NCBI GenBank assembly: GCA_002749535.1
Contig: MZZL01000390.1
Location: 447,778 to 511,777 of the forward strand
Direction of reading: 5' to 3'
Source of the DNA: Apophysomyces variabilis
Taxonomy: Eukaryota; Mucoromycota; Mucoromycetes; Mucorales; Mucoraceae
Length of the DNA: 64,000 nt
The position numbers and the translations under genes are program-made. Under the pieces are notes generated by a model, which searched no databases, was not told where the DNA came from, and saw only the letters and a list, made by a program, of their open reading frames with translations. Positions 35,551 through 48,567 of this stretch are shown piece by piece; the stretch's first letter is position 1; each line of letters begins with the position of its first letter.

Positions 35551-36709
35551 GACTCGTAAAAACGGAAAAATACAGTATATGCAACTTAATATCCCAAGAC
35601 AACTTTGCACTGAAATTGGTAAATTTTTCACTAGTATGTTACCCTAATAGAATGCTCGAGGTTGAAAAAAAAAAGTCTTGGTCTTACTGTGCATAATTCA
35701 AATCTTCTCAGGTCTGATATAATAACAGGGTAGCATAATTCTTTTTGCTTTACGACGATATTCAATTAATCGAGCAGAACGATAAGAACAGATGGGTTGA
35801 GCACTGCTGCTTTACTTTCGCAACTTGCATTGGCTGAGAAAGATGCTCGCATCAATTAAGAACGATACATAAGCTAGTTGATGATAAAGAATACTTGAGT
35901 GAGAATATCTATTTTTCATTTCATTCCATGTTTCTCTTTTGTAGGTGCATTCTTGCACTATAAAATATCAATATTATGAGTACCTTGCGAATGACTCGTC
36001 CATAAAACCTACAAATACATGCGTTTTCTATACAAGTCATCCAGGTTTTGGATTTGTATTGTATCTCTCTCTGTGCTTTCCTCTTTTTACCTGCCATCTT
36101 ACACTGTATGAGCGATATCGCTTCCACTGTATATTAAGCGAGCAAACCCTTTCTTGTCATCATCTGTTGCTGATTAGTGTGGTTCAGATATGTTCCTTTT
36201 GTAAATGTGTCTGATATTTTTGTCGCTTTCTTTGCTTTTTGGGACTTTCTCCCTCGTTTATCAGATTTGTTCTCGTGTCGGTAGGTATCTGATGCTCTTT
36301 AGCTGTACTCTTTGACCTAGACGCACTTTATGTTGGACAGCATTCTCTTGATCGATGCCGTCGAGGTACATTCGCTCTCATGGTCCTGCTGCTCCCTCTT
36401 TTTCCTGTTTTCTTCGTGTTTCGCCCCAGGATGAGCACTACTGCCTCCTAATGGATTGTCCGCCCCGGATAGGGGATACATGTCTGTAAGTAGTTTATCT
36501 TTATTGAACGAACAATTGCATACTGAAAACTTTTTTTGAACTGTAGCTCCCGGCGACTTTTTAATCAATACACAGTAAAAATAGCGTGAGTATCATGCAT
36601 ATTTCGTTTCAATCTCACAAGAACCAGGATCTGTGATAATGCTCTATAAAACGTTGAATAAAGGAGAAGCATAATCTTTCTGTCTGAACTAAACGCTATT
36701 ATGAATATA
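35551..36709. other. Spacer with duplicated fragment and a possible small exon
   Basis: Contains the decayed copy (about 35770-35887) of the small ORF at 27510-27662. On the minus strand 36317-36481 reads DMYPLSGADNPLGGSSAHPG after a TTACAG acceptor and ends RMLSNIKCV before a TAG, which looks like a terminal exon of an unrecognised protein. Nothing else is supported. Confidence 0.35.
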
Positions 36710-39700
36710 TTACAAGTATTTTAAAAGCTGTAATTCTGCTTCCTTTTCCCGAAGTTGTATGTCACCAGTATCTTCTCCGATTGCCCTAATGTCTACCAAG
36801 AAATCTTTCAAGTCATCTTGGAATTTTGGTAATTCACCGCTATATTGAAACATGCCAAGTACCAAAACTTCGATTTGATTTCTATACAAGGCGTCAATGA
36901 CTAATTATTCTTCTTGTCTATTTTCTTGGTACCTTTGCAGCTGTGGAAACATGCTAAACAGTAGATTTCGCACATAATCTTGAACAAATTCGACATTGGA
37001 TACGTATTGTTTACCCGAGTGCCTTGGATCATAGAGTTGAACATATATCTCCCCTTCCTGTACCAATTCTAGCAACCGAGCTAAAATCTTGCTTTGCGTA
37101 TCAAAGCCTGGAAATTTAATGTAAGCTTCTTACCCATCATAACACAATCATACCGCTTCGATAATCAGAATCCGTTAGCACCACGATTATTTCACGAAGG
37201 ATCAATAAAAAATACGCAGAATAAAACTCGCTTGACATATCTTCATCTTCCATATGGCTTACGCTGTTTATGAGATCCAGTAGAGCATCCAGCGCCATAT
37301 GTGATACTTCCCTTGTAGCATCCTTAATACCCCACAGTAAACTTTGCATAAGTAAATTGAATGTATTTTGAGGAATTTTTAATAATTCTATGGATGCTTC
37401 AACTTTAGTACCTTTTCAATCTTCTTCGTAGCATACCTGTGAACCATTTCTGAACAAATACATAAACAAGTTTGTAAAAACCTTGACGGAAGTCCGGAAA
37501 ATCGACATAATTCTGGCCGATCATAGGAATCATTGGTTCAAACACAGACCAAAGAGTAGTCTCCAATACACCTGGCCATTGATCAATCTGTGACAAGTAA
37601 GGTATGCTGCGTAAATATTCATCCTGCTGTAGAAACGGAGACGGGACAAAGAAAGGCGTGTCATACATGCATGCTTTCGAGTTGATAAGACATAAGGCTG
37701 AGAACAGCTGGCTCTCGCAGGGACGCCGGTGAATTCTGGAAATCAACCATGAAAAGTTTGATGAACTCGGATAGCATCGCATGGTCAGTAGATTGGAGGT
37801 CTTGAATTGCTTTCATGTATGTTTCAGTAAGAAGGATAATTTCGCTTTTGATTTGGCGAAACAGTTGTAATGTCAATGCTTCCATTACTATTTCCATAGG
37901 TTAAGAAAAGTATGGCACCTTTTATGAGCAGTGTCATTCTTACGTACCTGCATTGCTGTCGGCCACCTTTTCCATTATTGTTTTGTATATCATGAGCAGA
38001 GAAGGATAGAGTCTCTGAAATTGGAATCGATAAACAGGACCAACTGTGGAGCATACAGCCGTGTTCATCTTTAGCGCATTGACTAGCTTACTCAGGGATT
38101 CGCATTTCTTTAAGGTTGGCGAAAGATCCTGCAATTCTACAGACGCAGCAGTATACTAAGTTTAACAGTTAGTTGTCCACTTTAGCTTAGTGGCGAAACA
38201 TTACTAGAGTGTTTGGTCCAGTCATTAATGCTGTCATTAACCGTTCTTGACTATCAGCAGCACTAGTAGATAAAACGAAACCAATGGCCTTAAAAATAGT
38301 GCAAGTCTGCTTCGAGTTAGTATAGCACGGCTACGCACGGACCATGGTACATACTTGGCTAGAGTTTAAGTCCGATACAAAAGCTTCCAGATTCGCTATG
38401 AAAGTATCCAGCATGGACGGTGATCCATCTGGTTGTGGGCACGCTAGCTCCCGGCTACAGTTCTGACATATTTTCAGAAATGTGTCAGAAGCCATATCAG
38501 TGATATGCTCGTCTTCAATGTGAACATAGGTGCTGATTTTAGCTAAAGAAAACTTCAAAAAGTCCCAATGCTTCTTTGAAAAACGTGGATTTTCGCCCGC
38601 AATGTACAATAAACAGGATGACCTGACGAACTCCTGATTCTCATTCGATATTTTGATGTTGACCAGTTCGTCAGTTAAGTACTTCAAGACCCTGTCTTCT
38701 TCAGCTTCGTCGATCAGGTTTGCGATGGCTCCTACAGCCCAACACAATTTACTCACGGCCGACCAGGACCAGTTTGCTTTGCCAAACTATCTATATATGA
38801 GCTCTCATTTTTCCCTCTTAATTGAAAATAACCGTTCCCGATAATTTTGACTTAAACACTTTTTTTTCTTCGAACAGTGCAATAAACTTACAAGGACCAT
38901 TATATACATTACCTGTTCAGCAAGCTGTTCTCGTATAACTTCCTCTGTATCCAGGAGATCAAGCTTTGCTAGATTACCAAGCAGACCTTTCATTGAATCA
39001 TGGAGTTCTGAGACGTTACTCTGTTTAAGAAACTCTCTGCTAATTTCGTCGTTCACATCTTGAACAATCAAAACCTAGATATAGTGTTACATCGTTTTTT
39101 GAACACCCACTCTAAATATCCTACCTCTTCAGGAGGGACCATTTGCTCCATAGTTATAATACGTAGTTTGTGTAAAACATCCCGATAAATTTCGCACCGC
39201 GTTTGGTATGATCGCTCAGTATTAGAATTATCAATTTGAAGCGTACTTTCGTACATGAATGTCACCTATTTCACAATATATCATTAGCATGCAGCCTTAG
39301 ACGTACAAAACTCACAAATTTTCCCCAATACTCCAGACATATCTTCCACAGCTCTTTGTCGTTTATTCGAGATACTTCCAGAAGGTAGCCATAGCTACGT
39401 AAAATAAGGGGATAGCCTAGGTTGCTTTCAATCAACTAATTAGAGGTGTGTCAGGTCAAATGAAATTAATCGGTTATGACCACTTACCTCGTAATATCGG
39501 CCTAGAGTTGTTGTCAAAAATAATGCCAAGTCTTGAACAAAAAATTGATCCTCTGTTGCTACGTTATAGTATGATCCTGAAATATCTGCGAAAAAATATT
39601 GTGAACTTCAATGGTTGGAAAATTACAGGAACCTGTACCTGATGGCACTGGTATCACTTCGGCAACCATGTTCATAACGTTTTTGAAAGTTGATAACAGA

Positions 39701-40778
39701 TTTTGAGTCAAGTCGGCTGGGATGTCACGAGATATAATTTGCAGAAAGCATTTCATTACTAGATAGCGGTGTATGCTGTTCCCACTAAACTTTAAAAAAC
39801 AAAGGAATCAGATAGTTGGCAGTCTCGATGCTTTTGTCAGGGTACCTTTGTCTTTAACAGATCAATTAAATCGGACTGGTATATATATTCGACAGGTATC
39901 CAATCTAAGAAACTCACGAGAGCCGCTAATGTCAATCCCACCAGTCTTGAGTTAGTCGTATGGTCTAGTCGCAAGATCTTCAGAAATTGGTCAAGAACAG
40001 GGATAAACTCTTTGATCATTTGTCGCTTCAACTCTAGCACTTTCGCCATGGTTAATTGACCGCTGGAATAATCGAAGATTTCTTCACTAAAAAAAGGGAT
40101 TAACCACGTTTCTAATAAGTTCATGCCATACCTCAACAATCCAAAGATGCTCACATTATTTTCCAGTACACTTAAACTTTCTTCTCCAATAGCAACCATC
40201 TCTGTAACAAAACTTGGCCAACCGTTAGGCCATTCCTTCTTGAGAATCTAACATAATCCTATGAGTCACTGCGGTAAGCTGAAAGTTTTTCTTACTTGCA
40301 CGAGCACCAGGTTTAATTTATTCAGATATGCTTGGTTGAACTCATCGCTTATTATCAGCTCTCTATGCATACATGCCTCGATAACGGCTTTATTAACATA
40401 ATCGCGAATTTCTGTCATATGCAGTGAGTTAGTGATCGTAATAGTGAGAAGCACGCACCTAGTTTTGGACAATCCGGATCATTCCACTGCTCAGACACGA
40501 TTCTTCCAAGAATTTGCAACGATATAAGCTAACATATGAGTGAGATCTTTATTACTGTCGATCACGTAGTTACCTTGGTGTAAATGCTTCGTGATTGATC
40601 TAGGATCTGTTTCACATGATCCCACCTGTAGATATAGCTGTTGAGTTGAGTAAGAAAGATTCCCGCCTCCATTTGCTATTACACCATAATCAGTAACAGT
40701 GGTGCGTTGCTCAAGCGAATCAACGTACCTTGGAAGGATCTCGGTAACACGCCTCTAGCGCGTTGTCCAAAATCTCCA
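36710..40778 (-). CDS. Exportin-1/CRM1-like nuclear export receptor, divergent
   Basis: Many small exons on the minus strand reconstruct a HEAT-repeat exportin in order. The N-terminal pieces are MEILDNALEACYRD (near 40740) and KQILDQSRSIYTK. The CRIME-like part contains KLNLVLVQ followed by LKKEWPNGWPSFV. LSEEVFDFSSGQ appears as EEIFDYSSGQ (40080), then FLDWIPVEYIYQ (39860), SKLCWAVGAIANL, GENPRFSKKHWDFL and DMASDTFLKICQNC (38330-38756). The C-terminal part ends QYSGELPKFQDDLKDFLVDI. CRM1 binds leucine-rich export signals with RanGTP. The cysteine used by leptomycin B in human CRM1 is not present in the aligned segment, and the acidic C-terminal tail after the DFLVxI block is short. The first coding exon is uncertain; an ATG at 40906 may be the true start. 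It could be a second, specialised paralogue. Confidence 0.8.
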
Positions 40779-42669
40779 TGTTTATCTCGTCATTGGAACG
40801 AAAAATTGACTATACAACATGGCAAATGTCAGCCATCGCTCGGCATCTTTGAGAGTGACACTTGCATTCACGTCCATCGTTGCATGAGCGCATAAACCAG
40901 AAAAAGGCGGTGTAAAGAAATATTTACTCAGAGTGCTGCGAAACAAATTTGGAAATTCTGCGGCGTCAAGACAATGGGCACTACTGCAGAAAAAATGCAT
41001 TGGGAAATCACTTAATGTGAAATCATAATAGTGCATTTGCTAGATGGATCTATACTTTACTACACTAATTACCTGGTTACTTAGCAGTTGAAAGCTGTGA
41101 AGCTTTTTCCATCGACTTATTTAGAATGAGCATGATTCAAAATCAACAACGCGAATTTGACAACTACTGAGAAAGATAGCCATTATATTATTCCAGTTTT
41201 AACGTCAACTCAATTTACGAAGAATAACATTGTAAGAGAGATAATGTATTTCACAAAAGAAGATGTCCGCTCAGCTGTCAATGCTTTTGGAGTTCAACGC
41301 AACCTTGTTTTCCGGCAGCAAAAGCTTCCGATGAGTATACTCTTGTACTGGCATGCTTTGCCAGATGAGATTGAAAAAGAAAAGATGATCAAAAGCAACC
41401 AAAAAATTGGCTGTGGCTGCTTTATTAATGCACCACAGTTTTGCTGTGACACTGAGAAGAATGAATAGAGGCTCTTGACTATTTTCAGGCTTTACAAAGT
41501 ATACTGAATCTAACCATTATCATACTACCACATTGAATCCTTAAGCCGAGTGGATCCCACATCATCAGGAGGGATATATCTAGAATAATAATGAAAGTAA
41601 ACCATAAAATAGGGAAATATCCCCTTTTTTTAGTAATGTTGACAGAACTACGTGATTCTAGTCGGATAGAGTATTTCATTAAGGGAAAATACCGGTTAAA
41701 TTGAACTGGTCTAGTACTTCAAGTAACGAAGGAATGGATAGGGAACGAACGTTACAATTATCAGTACTTTTGTCCTCAATCCATGAGTGATTAGCGCAGC
41801 GGCTCTGCTATCCTTTTCCTAGTTGCATGGAACCGAAGTGGTCCTGCAGGCATACCAACCTTATCCAATCATTTTTAAGTAGTCACTGGTCTGTTGTGAA
41901 GTCGATCAGCTTGTTGGTATGATGACTCCGACCGCGAAGACCAAGCTTCCTTCAAGCAAGCGTCATGTCAGACAACGAATCACCTTTCCCGTTGAATAAA
42001 CATAGTCGTGGTCCGAGTTCAGCACCGGATCCTCATCGATGTAATGGACATCTCGAGGACGTAATGGTTGGCCTCTCCAGTTGGCCTATGGATGTTGCAA
42101 AGCCTTTTTCCGTGTTTTGGAAGTGTTTGAAATCAAAACCAGGTAAGAGAATGCAGAAAGTGTAAGGTTCCTGCTATATTTACGTTTGGCATATAAAACA
42201 GGAAACGAACCCCCACGGTATTCAGAAACGAAGAAAGGGGCGCCGAAACAAGGCTGAAAAAATTACCATATTAGAGTGTCATTTAATGGGAAAAAACAAA
42301 AGTACACAAAATATAACATACAAGCACGCTGCATTATCACATCGTATTCGTATTTTAAGATTTCCTTCTTCCATAGAAAATGGACATGACATGATCGACA
42401 TGATCACTGCTGGGTTGTGGATATTCAGCAATGATTAAGCAATGTTAATATGACGTTGGGCATAAATGTGGATGTCATAATATAATCAGGCCCGTGGAAA
42501 TGTAACGTGCACAAATACAAAGTTAGTTGTTGTCATCCACAAAATACAATGTGGTTACCAGACAACATGACAGGTCACTAGTATCTACACCATATTTATC
42601 ATTGATTTTGCATGGAATTCGTTTCCCGAGCGCTTTTCCTCTTTGCTGCATATTATTCAGAATCCCACT
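40779..42669. other. Spacer with a possible MULE-type transposase fragment
   Basis: At 41157-41468 (+) an open frame of about 100 codons reads FTKEDVRSAVNAFGVQRNLVFRQ and ends IGCGCFINAPQ. That resembles the N-terminal zinc-finger region of MULE/FAR1-type transposases (inference, weak). At 41965-42165 an ATG-initiated 66-codon ORF has no recognised homology. The rest is AT-rich and appears empty. Confidence 0.3.
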
Positions 42670-45600
42670 ATGACAACCTGGGATAAACCCACTATAGACG
42701 ATCCTATACATCTGCATGTCACTGAAGATGCGTTTGTTCTTGTAAGAGACAAAGACATCCTCGAGATTGGCTTTGATGGACTACGAATGACACGAAAAGG
42801 TAAGTATGGTTTACCATGAGCCCAGCTTACGCATGGTATATGTTGTTCTAGAATCGTATGAACCTCCGAAAGACACACGCATGTACGAGATCTACGGTGT
42901 ACTTGGCATATTAGAAGGAATAAGGGGTAAGGATACTGTTTCGCATAATATCAGCAGTTTGACAACTGGTGTTTAGAGAAGTATCTCGTGGTTGTCACAA
43001 AAGTTCAGCTACGAGGACACATCTTGAACCATCCTGTATATGTAATCGAGAAAGTATTATGCTTGTGCTTTAACGCACGTAAAGCACGTGAAAAGCTCGA
43101 CGCAAGGGTAAAATTAATCAGAATAAATCCGGGGTCCTACTCACATTTCTACAGACGAAGGTGATCCATATCACTGAGGATTCTGATTCTGAAGAAGAAT
43201 CGGAAGGTATCCCTAGCGACGATCAAGCGCAGCATGCAAAATCGCACGTTGTGAGCCTGAGTGTTTCGTCAACAAGCGTTTCCTCATCTATACCCCAAGT
43301 TTCTTTTGCGGAGGCAGCGCCACCTGTACTAAGAAGATCGAATTCGTTTATGACGAGACTTAAGCTTTTTGGAGTGAAAAAGAAAGGCGAGGATAGTAAT
43401 AAAGAGGGTTTGACAGACGACGAGTCTTCGCAGAACGGTAACAAAGACAAAACCAGCAGTATAAGTAGCAATTCGGATTCTCCGCAAGTAGAAGAGACTT
43501 CGGCTACGCTTGCGAATAACGAAGAGGTGGCATTAGAGCAGAAAATAGTCAAACAAGTAGTAGAGCTTTTCAGCCGCTCTATGTTTATTTTTTCTAATGG
43601 TTTTGGTATGTTAGCCGTCTGGTTGCGACAACTAATTGTCTCTAGATATTACGAACAACTTCCAACGCGCTTACGACAAAGCGAAGGTTTCTGATTCCCA
43701 AAATGATCTTTCAGCACGGAAACAGGTACTGGTAGCTATTGACAAATTTAAAGCGATCACTGATGCGGGACTACGTCAAGATTGACAGACGCTTTTGGTG
43801 GAATGAGCATCTCTCTCATGAACTTATATCAAACAAGGTAAATACGGAGATTATTGTTGAAAAGTTGCTAATGATTGATATGGATTTACATCCAGCTTGA
43901 TGAATGGGTCACTGTGGCTATACAGGGCACGGTACAAATAGAACGCTGCGAGATAGAGGGATATGAGTTTGATTTTGTGCTTGTTTCCAGACGCAGCCGC
44001 GAACGGGCTGGTAAGCATTAATCGCGTGGAACTGATCTGATACGATAATAGGGATGCGATACCAACGACGAGGCGTCAATGAACGCGGACAAGTCGCTAA
44101 CTTTGTAGAAACAGAACAGATTATTATGTTTAAGGTACGTTTAAAGAAGGTGCATAGCTGTAAAGCATTGAAATTGCATAGAGGGAAGGAGTTCAGCACG
44201 TTGCATCCTTTGTTCAAACACGTGGATCTAGTAAGGCAACGTAAATACATGGAATGGAACATCATTAATAAGATGGTGCCAGTTCCCATTTTCTGGAGCC
44301 AATCACCTTACAGTCTACATCCCGTTCCTACGCTGGAACGCACAGAGGAGGAAAATAATGCGGCATTTGCGACTCATTTTGCAGAACAAGAAGAGATATA
44401 CGGCCGTCAAGTTGCTGTCAGTTTAACGGAGCTCAGCGGAAGGGAAGCAGTGGTTGGTTTGCAATACAGGAAACATGTTGAACATCTTGGTGACCCAAAT
44501 ATAAAGTTGGTAGTTATTTTCGTTGTATTGATTATCCAGAGACGGAGAGATACTAATGCAGCGAATTAAGATATGTAGAATTTGATTTTCACCGAGAAAC
44601 AAAAGGCATGCGCTTCGAAAATATTAGCAAGCTGAGTACTAGTCTTCATGATGACATGTCAAAAATAGCGTAAGCGTGAATTCCAAGGTTTCGGTATACT
44701 CATGTATGTATTAGATATTTTTGGGTTGCGAACGGGGATACAGTCTATTGCAGACAAAAAGGCGTGTTTCGCACGGTTGGTGGTTAAATACACAGTTAAA
44801 GATTAACCTTATTTATGTTATATCAAGAACTGTATGGACTGCTTGGATCGTACAAACGTTGTTCAGGTGCGCATAGTGCTTGTTTTTTTGTCGTAGTCTG
44901 ACGAAAATGATCCGTTAGAGTGCATTTGCAAGAAATGTTTTAAACATACAGCTAATGCGCTTCGGCATATCCGAGTACCCTGACAGAGGAATTAGGCACT
45001 ATGAAAAATTTGAACGGCTATTTAATAATGGTAAGGAATGGCAACTGAGTCATGGAAACACTAAGATTGTTACAGTATGGGCGAATAATGGCGATATGAT
45101 ATCCCGTATGTATGCTGGTACAAGTGCCCTTAAAGGCGATTTCACCAGGTTAGGAAGTACGATTGTTTTCTTTCAATGCTGACTTTGCATTCAGGACCGG
45201 GAAGCGTAATATAACTGGAATAATGAATGATGCCTCCAACTCGCTTGCCAGGATGTATTTTAACGCTGTGAAGGATTTCTGGAGGCAAGCTACTATTGAC
45301 TATGTTTTAGGTATGGAAAGAAGAACAGGAGACTAGCTAGCATCGAGCTTACACTTCTTCAAAGGTTACCATAAATCCGAAATTTTCCGCCATATCCCAC
45401 AAAGTGCATTAATGTCGGCAGAACCGGGCGTCGAGAAACGCTGGGCTAAAATTAGATCAAATGCTAGTGAGTAAAAGCGAGCATGCATGAACTGTCATAT
45501 GCTAATGCTGGCGTCAGTTGAGATCAGCAGCGAAATTGTGATTGCAGACGATGAGGTCATGATTGCCGGTTGGACCTTGTTGTCTCCAACGGAAGTTCAA

Positions 45601-46331
45601 AAAAGGTAACATTTGTAAGATGCAAGGAAAAAAAAGGAGATCTCAATCCGTACGATAGATATTCGAAGAAGTTTGAGGAAAAAGTTGTCCTTTTAACAGC
45701 AAAAGCGCTCTACGTTTGCAGTTATAACTACAAGTTCGAGAAAGTCATGCAATTTAAAAGGATCGGTCTGGACAGGATATACAGCATTCAAGTGGGTGAA
45801 TATATCCTCTCCTCCTTGACGCCGGAATCTTCCACGGCCGAACAGAATTATGGATTCCTAGTAAGATATCAATTGGTTGGCGAGCTAGATCGATGGAATA
45901 CTGGTAGCATTCGCAATCAGAGCCTCTATGATCTGAGTATTGAAGGCAACGAGAAACCCACCAATAACAATGAATCAGACAATAACTTAAGCGATTCGGA
46001 TGATAGTAGCAGCGACGAATATCTCAAGGATGAAAAGGCTTTCATAGTGTTTAAAGCAGTTCGTTATAATGTTCTGAAGGAGTTACCAGAGGATGAGGTA
46101 TTAAGCTGCCGTGAACAAGTCGAAGATATCATTACGCAAATTACCAAAGCATGTGGCTTTACGGTGGATCCAGAGGATGGTTTTATAAAGAGGAAGGCTA
46201 TTATTAGGTAAACTATATCCACCTGTTTTTTGCCTTGTTAACATGGTTATTGTAGTCTCGAACAAGCTAAAAAGATGGATGGGATATTTAAGAAGATGGG
46301 GTACAAAATCAAACAAGCTATTTGGCTTTAG
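42670..46331 (+). CDS. SAC2/INPP5F-type phosphoinositide phosphatase (SAC plus hSac2 domains)
   Basis: A gene of roughly 15-18 small exons. The N-terminal SAC half starts MTTWDKPTIDDPIHLHV and is interrupted by a Ser/Glu-rich linker (about 43170-43530, e.g. EDSDSEEESEG). It continues with ITNNFQRAYDKAK, RRFWWNEHL, the conserved RRGVNERGQVANFVETEQ (44060-44120), SFVQTRGSIPIFWSQSP, FDFHRETKGMRFENI and the catalytic CX5R loop NCMDCLDRTNVVQ (about 44826-44864). The downstream half has the hSac2 domain: TLLSPTEVQ, YDRYSKKFEEKVVLLTAKAL and IGLDRIYSIQVGEYI, then an acidic NNLSDSDDSSSDEY insert and a final KKMGYKIKQAIWL. Family members dephosphorylate PI4P or PI(4)P-related lipids on early endosomes. 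A 49-nt exon (44182-44230) restores the SFVQTRGS motif. Confidence 0.86.
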
Positions 46332-48567
46332 ATTTAGAGAAGGCTGCAGCATTACTTGCGCATTTTATGGCTATTGTTAAGTATGCACCAACAATAGCTA
46401 TTAAAGACATTCGCAAAGAACAGTGCTATGAAAACAAAACAGCTGTTTGACTCAATCCTCTATCTGCTGGAATAGCCACCCTAAAACTGGCCCACATCAG
46501 CAATCGATAGGATACTCTGCACTAGCATCGTAAAAGAAAGTTATATGCCTTTTTGTTATTTTAGAGCTCATCGACAATTTGCCCTGTTTTGTCTCTTTGC
46601 GGTGTAATCAAATGGGTAAGATATGCTTGGTAAATTTCTACCTGCTATGTTGTGCATGATCATGAATTACTTTGTCACCGCCACATTGTTCCCTTTCTCG
46701 CATGTCTAGTTCTTGTCACGTGCAACATCATTTTGTACCACGACTTCGCATTCAATGAGCAACTCAACTTAGAACCATGTGAAAATTCCGTGCTATTGCA
46801 TCAACATTAAGGGAGAGAAACACAAGAAATACCATTTTAGGGCATATTTACCTGTTGAGAAACCTCTTTAATCAGACACACAAACGTATTATTAAAGAGC
46901 CATAGAAAGTAAGGTCAGTATCTAGTTTGTGAGTCTAGATGCAAAACAGAAGAGACGTTCCTGCATATTCTGCAGCGCATCAATTTAACCAAACATGAAG
47001 TGCATAGAAGTCATCTGTACCGCTCGCAATAGAGCATATAGAGTCGCAAACTGTGTGACGGCGAGCTAAGCTACATCAATGTGCGGCTCAAGCAACAACA
47101 TCAACATTAGCACGAAAACAAGACCGGAGTCATAATGATGTACTCTTTAACTTTACTTTTGATCTATCGCCATGAACTTTTCGACTAATTTGGTTGTATC
47201 CGTTAGAGAATTTTGTTATTTGTTGTACGGTCTCTTGATTGTGTTCCGTAAGCCCTGTGACTTTTCTGTTAGATTCGTCACGCACATATAGCCACGTTAA
47301 GCATGAGTGCATACAACACAGTATGTAAAGTTTACAGTTCATGCTATTGTCATGAACCGGAAAACATCTATTGAAGATCTTTGTGCTTCTGTCTTCGATC
47401 AGTCTATCGTTTTGCTTCTCTTTTTTTTCTCCTTCTTGCCAACACTAGCTTAGAGTAAGCATCAGCTTAACTATACTAGTCATCTGTTGATTACGATGCT
47501 AGTCATCGTCACTCATATACACCGCTGGGTGCTACAAACAGCGTCACAACCGACCCTTGACCAAGTCATGGTTGTTGGCATGTCCATCTATGAGATGCAT
47601 AAACAATGTTCAAGGTGCTTTCCAGAATGCAAAGAGTTACCGATTTCCTGTATTACTCACCCTATTCTCCCGAAAAACTTAGGTGATTGTGCATTAAGAG
47701 CAATATAGCAAAAAGAAGAAAAGCATTGTTACGTGGTTAAAGATAAGAAAAAATGTACCTGTGCACGTGCGGCTGCTTTGTGTAGCACAGCATAAAAATA
47801 AGTTCACAAACCAGTCTTGTTGTGATCATTTCCGCTTCAAGCACAGTAAATTGAGAAAGAGCATATCCAGGAAGAACAACGCATAATAAGGTTTTACGCT
47901 TTAGAAGGTAAGCCGCTAAAAAAACGCGTATACATAGTAACACTTACCCGGAATAAACTATCAACAAGAGATTAGCTTTGCCCCTTTCTCTATGATCTAC
48001 GGATTACTACAAAATTATAGGTTACAACTTAGAGGTGCACATTTTTCGTTTCCAGGTAGTCCGTTCTTTTCCTTTTTCTTTGTTTTTCTGTGCAATCGAA
48101 ATTTAACGGTAACGCATACATTGTTGCCGATCGTGCATCATTTGAGATGCATGATTGGATTACGTTTTTCTGGATAAATGATGACATGTCACAGAGAAGG
48201 GAAAAATAGATGAAAGAGGTAGAAAGAGTCATTAGTGTTTTTTTTCTTACTAAGACAATTACGGCAGCTTTTCCCTATTATATTGAATCCAGGTCTTTCC
48301 TATTAAAATCAGGGCCGAATTATCTCAGCCCGGGGCCAGTGATTTTTTGTGCGCCCACAACACCTGGGTCTGGCATGACGATCGGATTTGTCGACTTGAA
48401 AAAAAAATTTTAGCCGGACGTTACCGTTCCACTGAAATGATACTCCATTGTGTTGCCAGAAAAATACTATCATTTGATGTAGAAAGCATAAAAGGTATAT
48501 AAGAACGTTAGAAGATTTTTTCATCAGCTTCTTTGTCAGATTCGAACGAACAGCAACGAAAAATAGT
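46332..48567. other. 2.2-kb spacer, nothing recognised
   Basis: Several short ORFs exist on both strands but none shows a family motif or a coherent splice model. The last about 100 bp carry TATA-like GGTATATAAG at 48493-48502, about 75 bp before the secreted phosphoesterase start. Confidence 0.5.

Noticed and set aside
46332..48567. Several 60-120 codon ORFs in the SAC2-phosphoesterase spacer
   Set aside because: No shared frames, splice signals or recognisable motifs.
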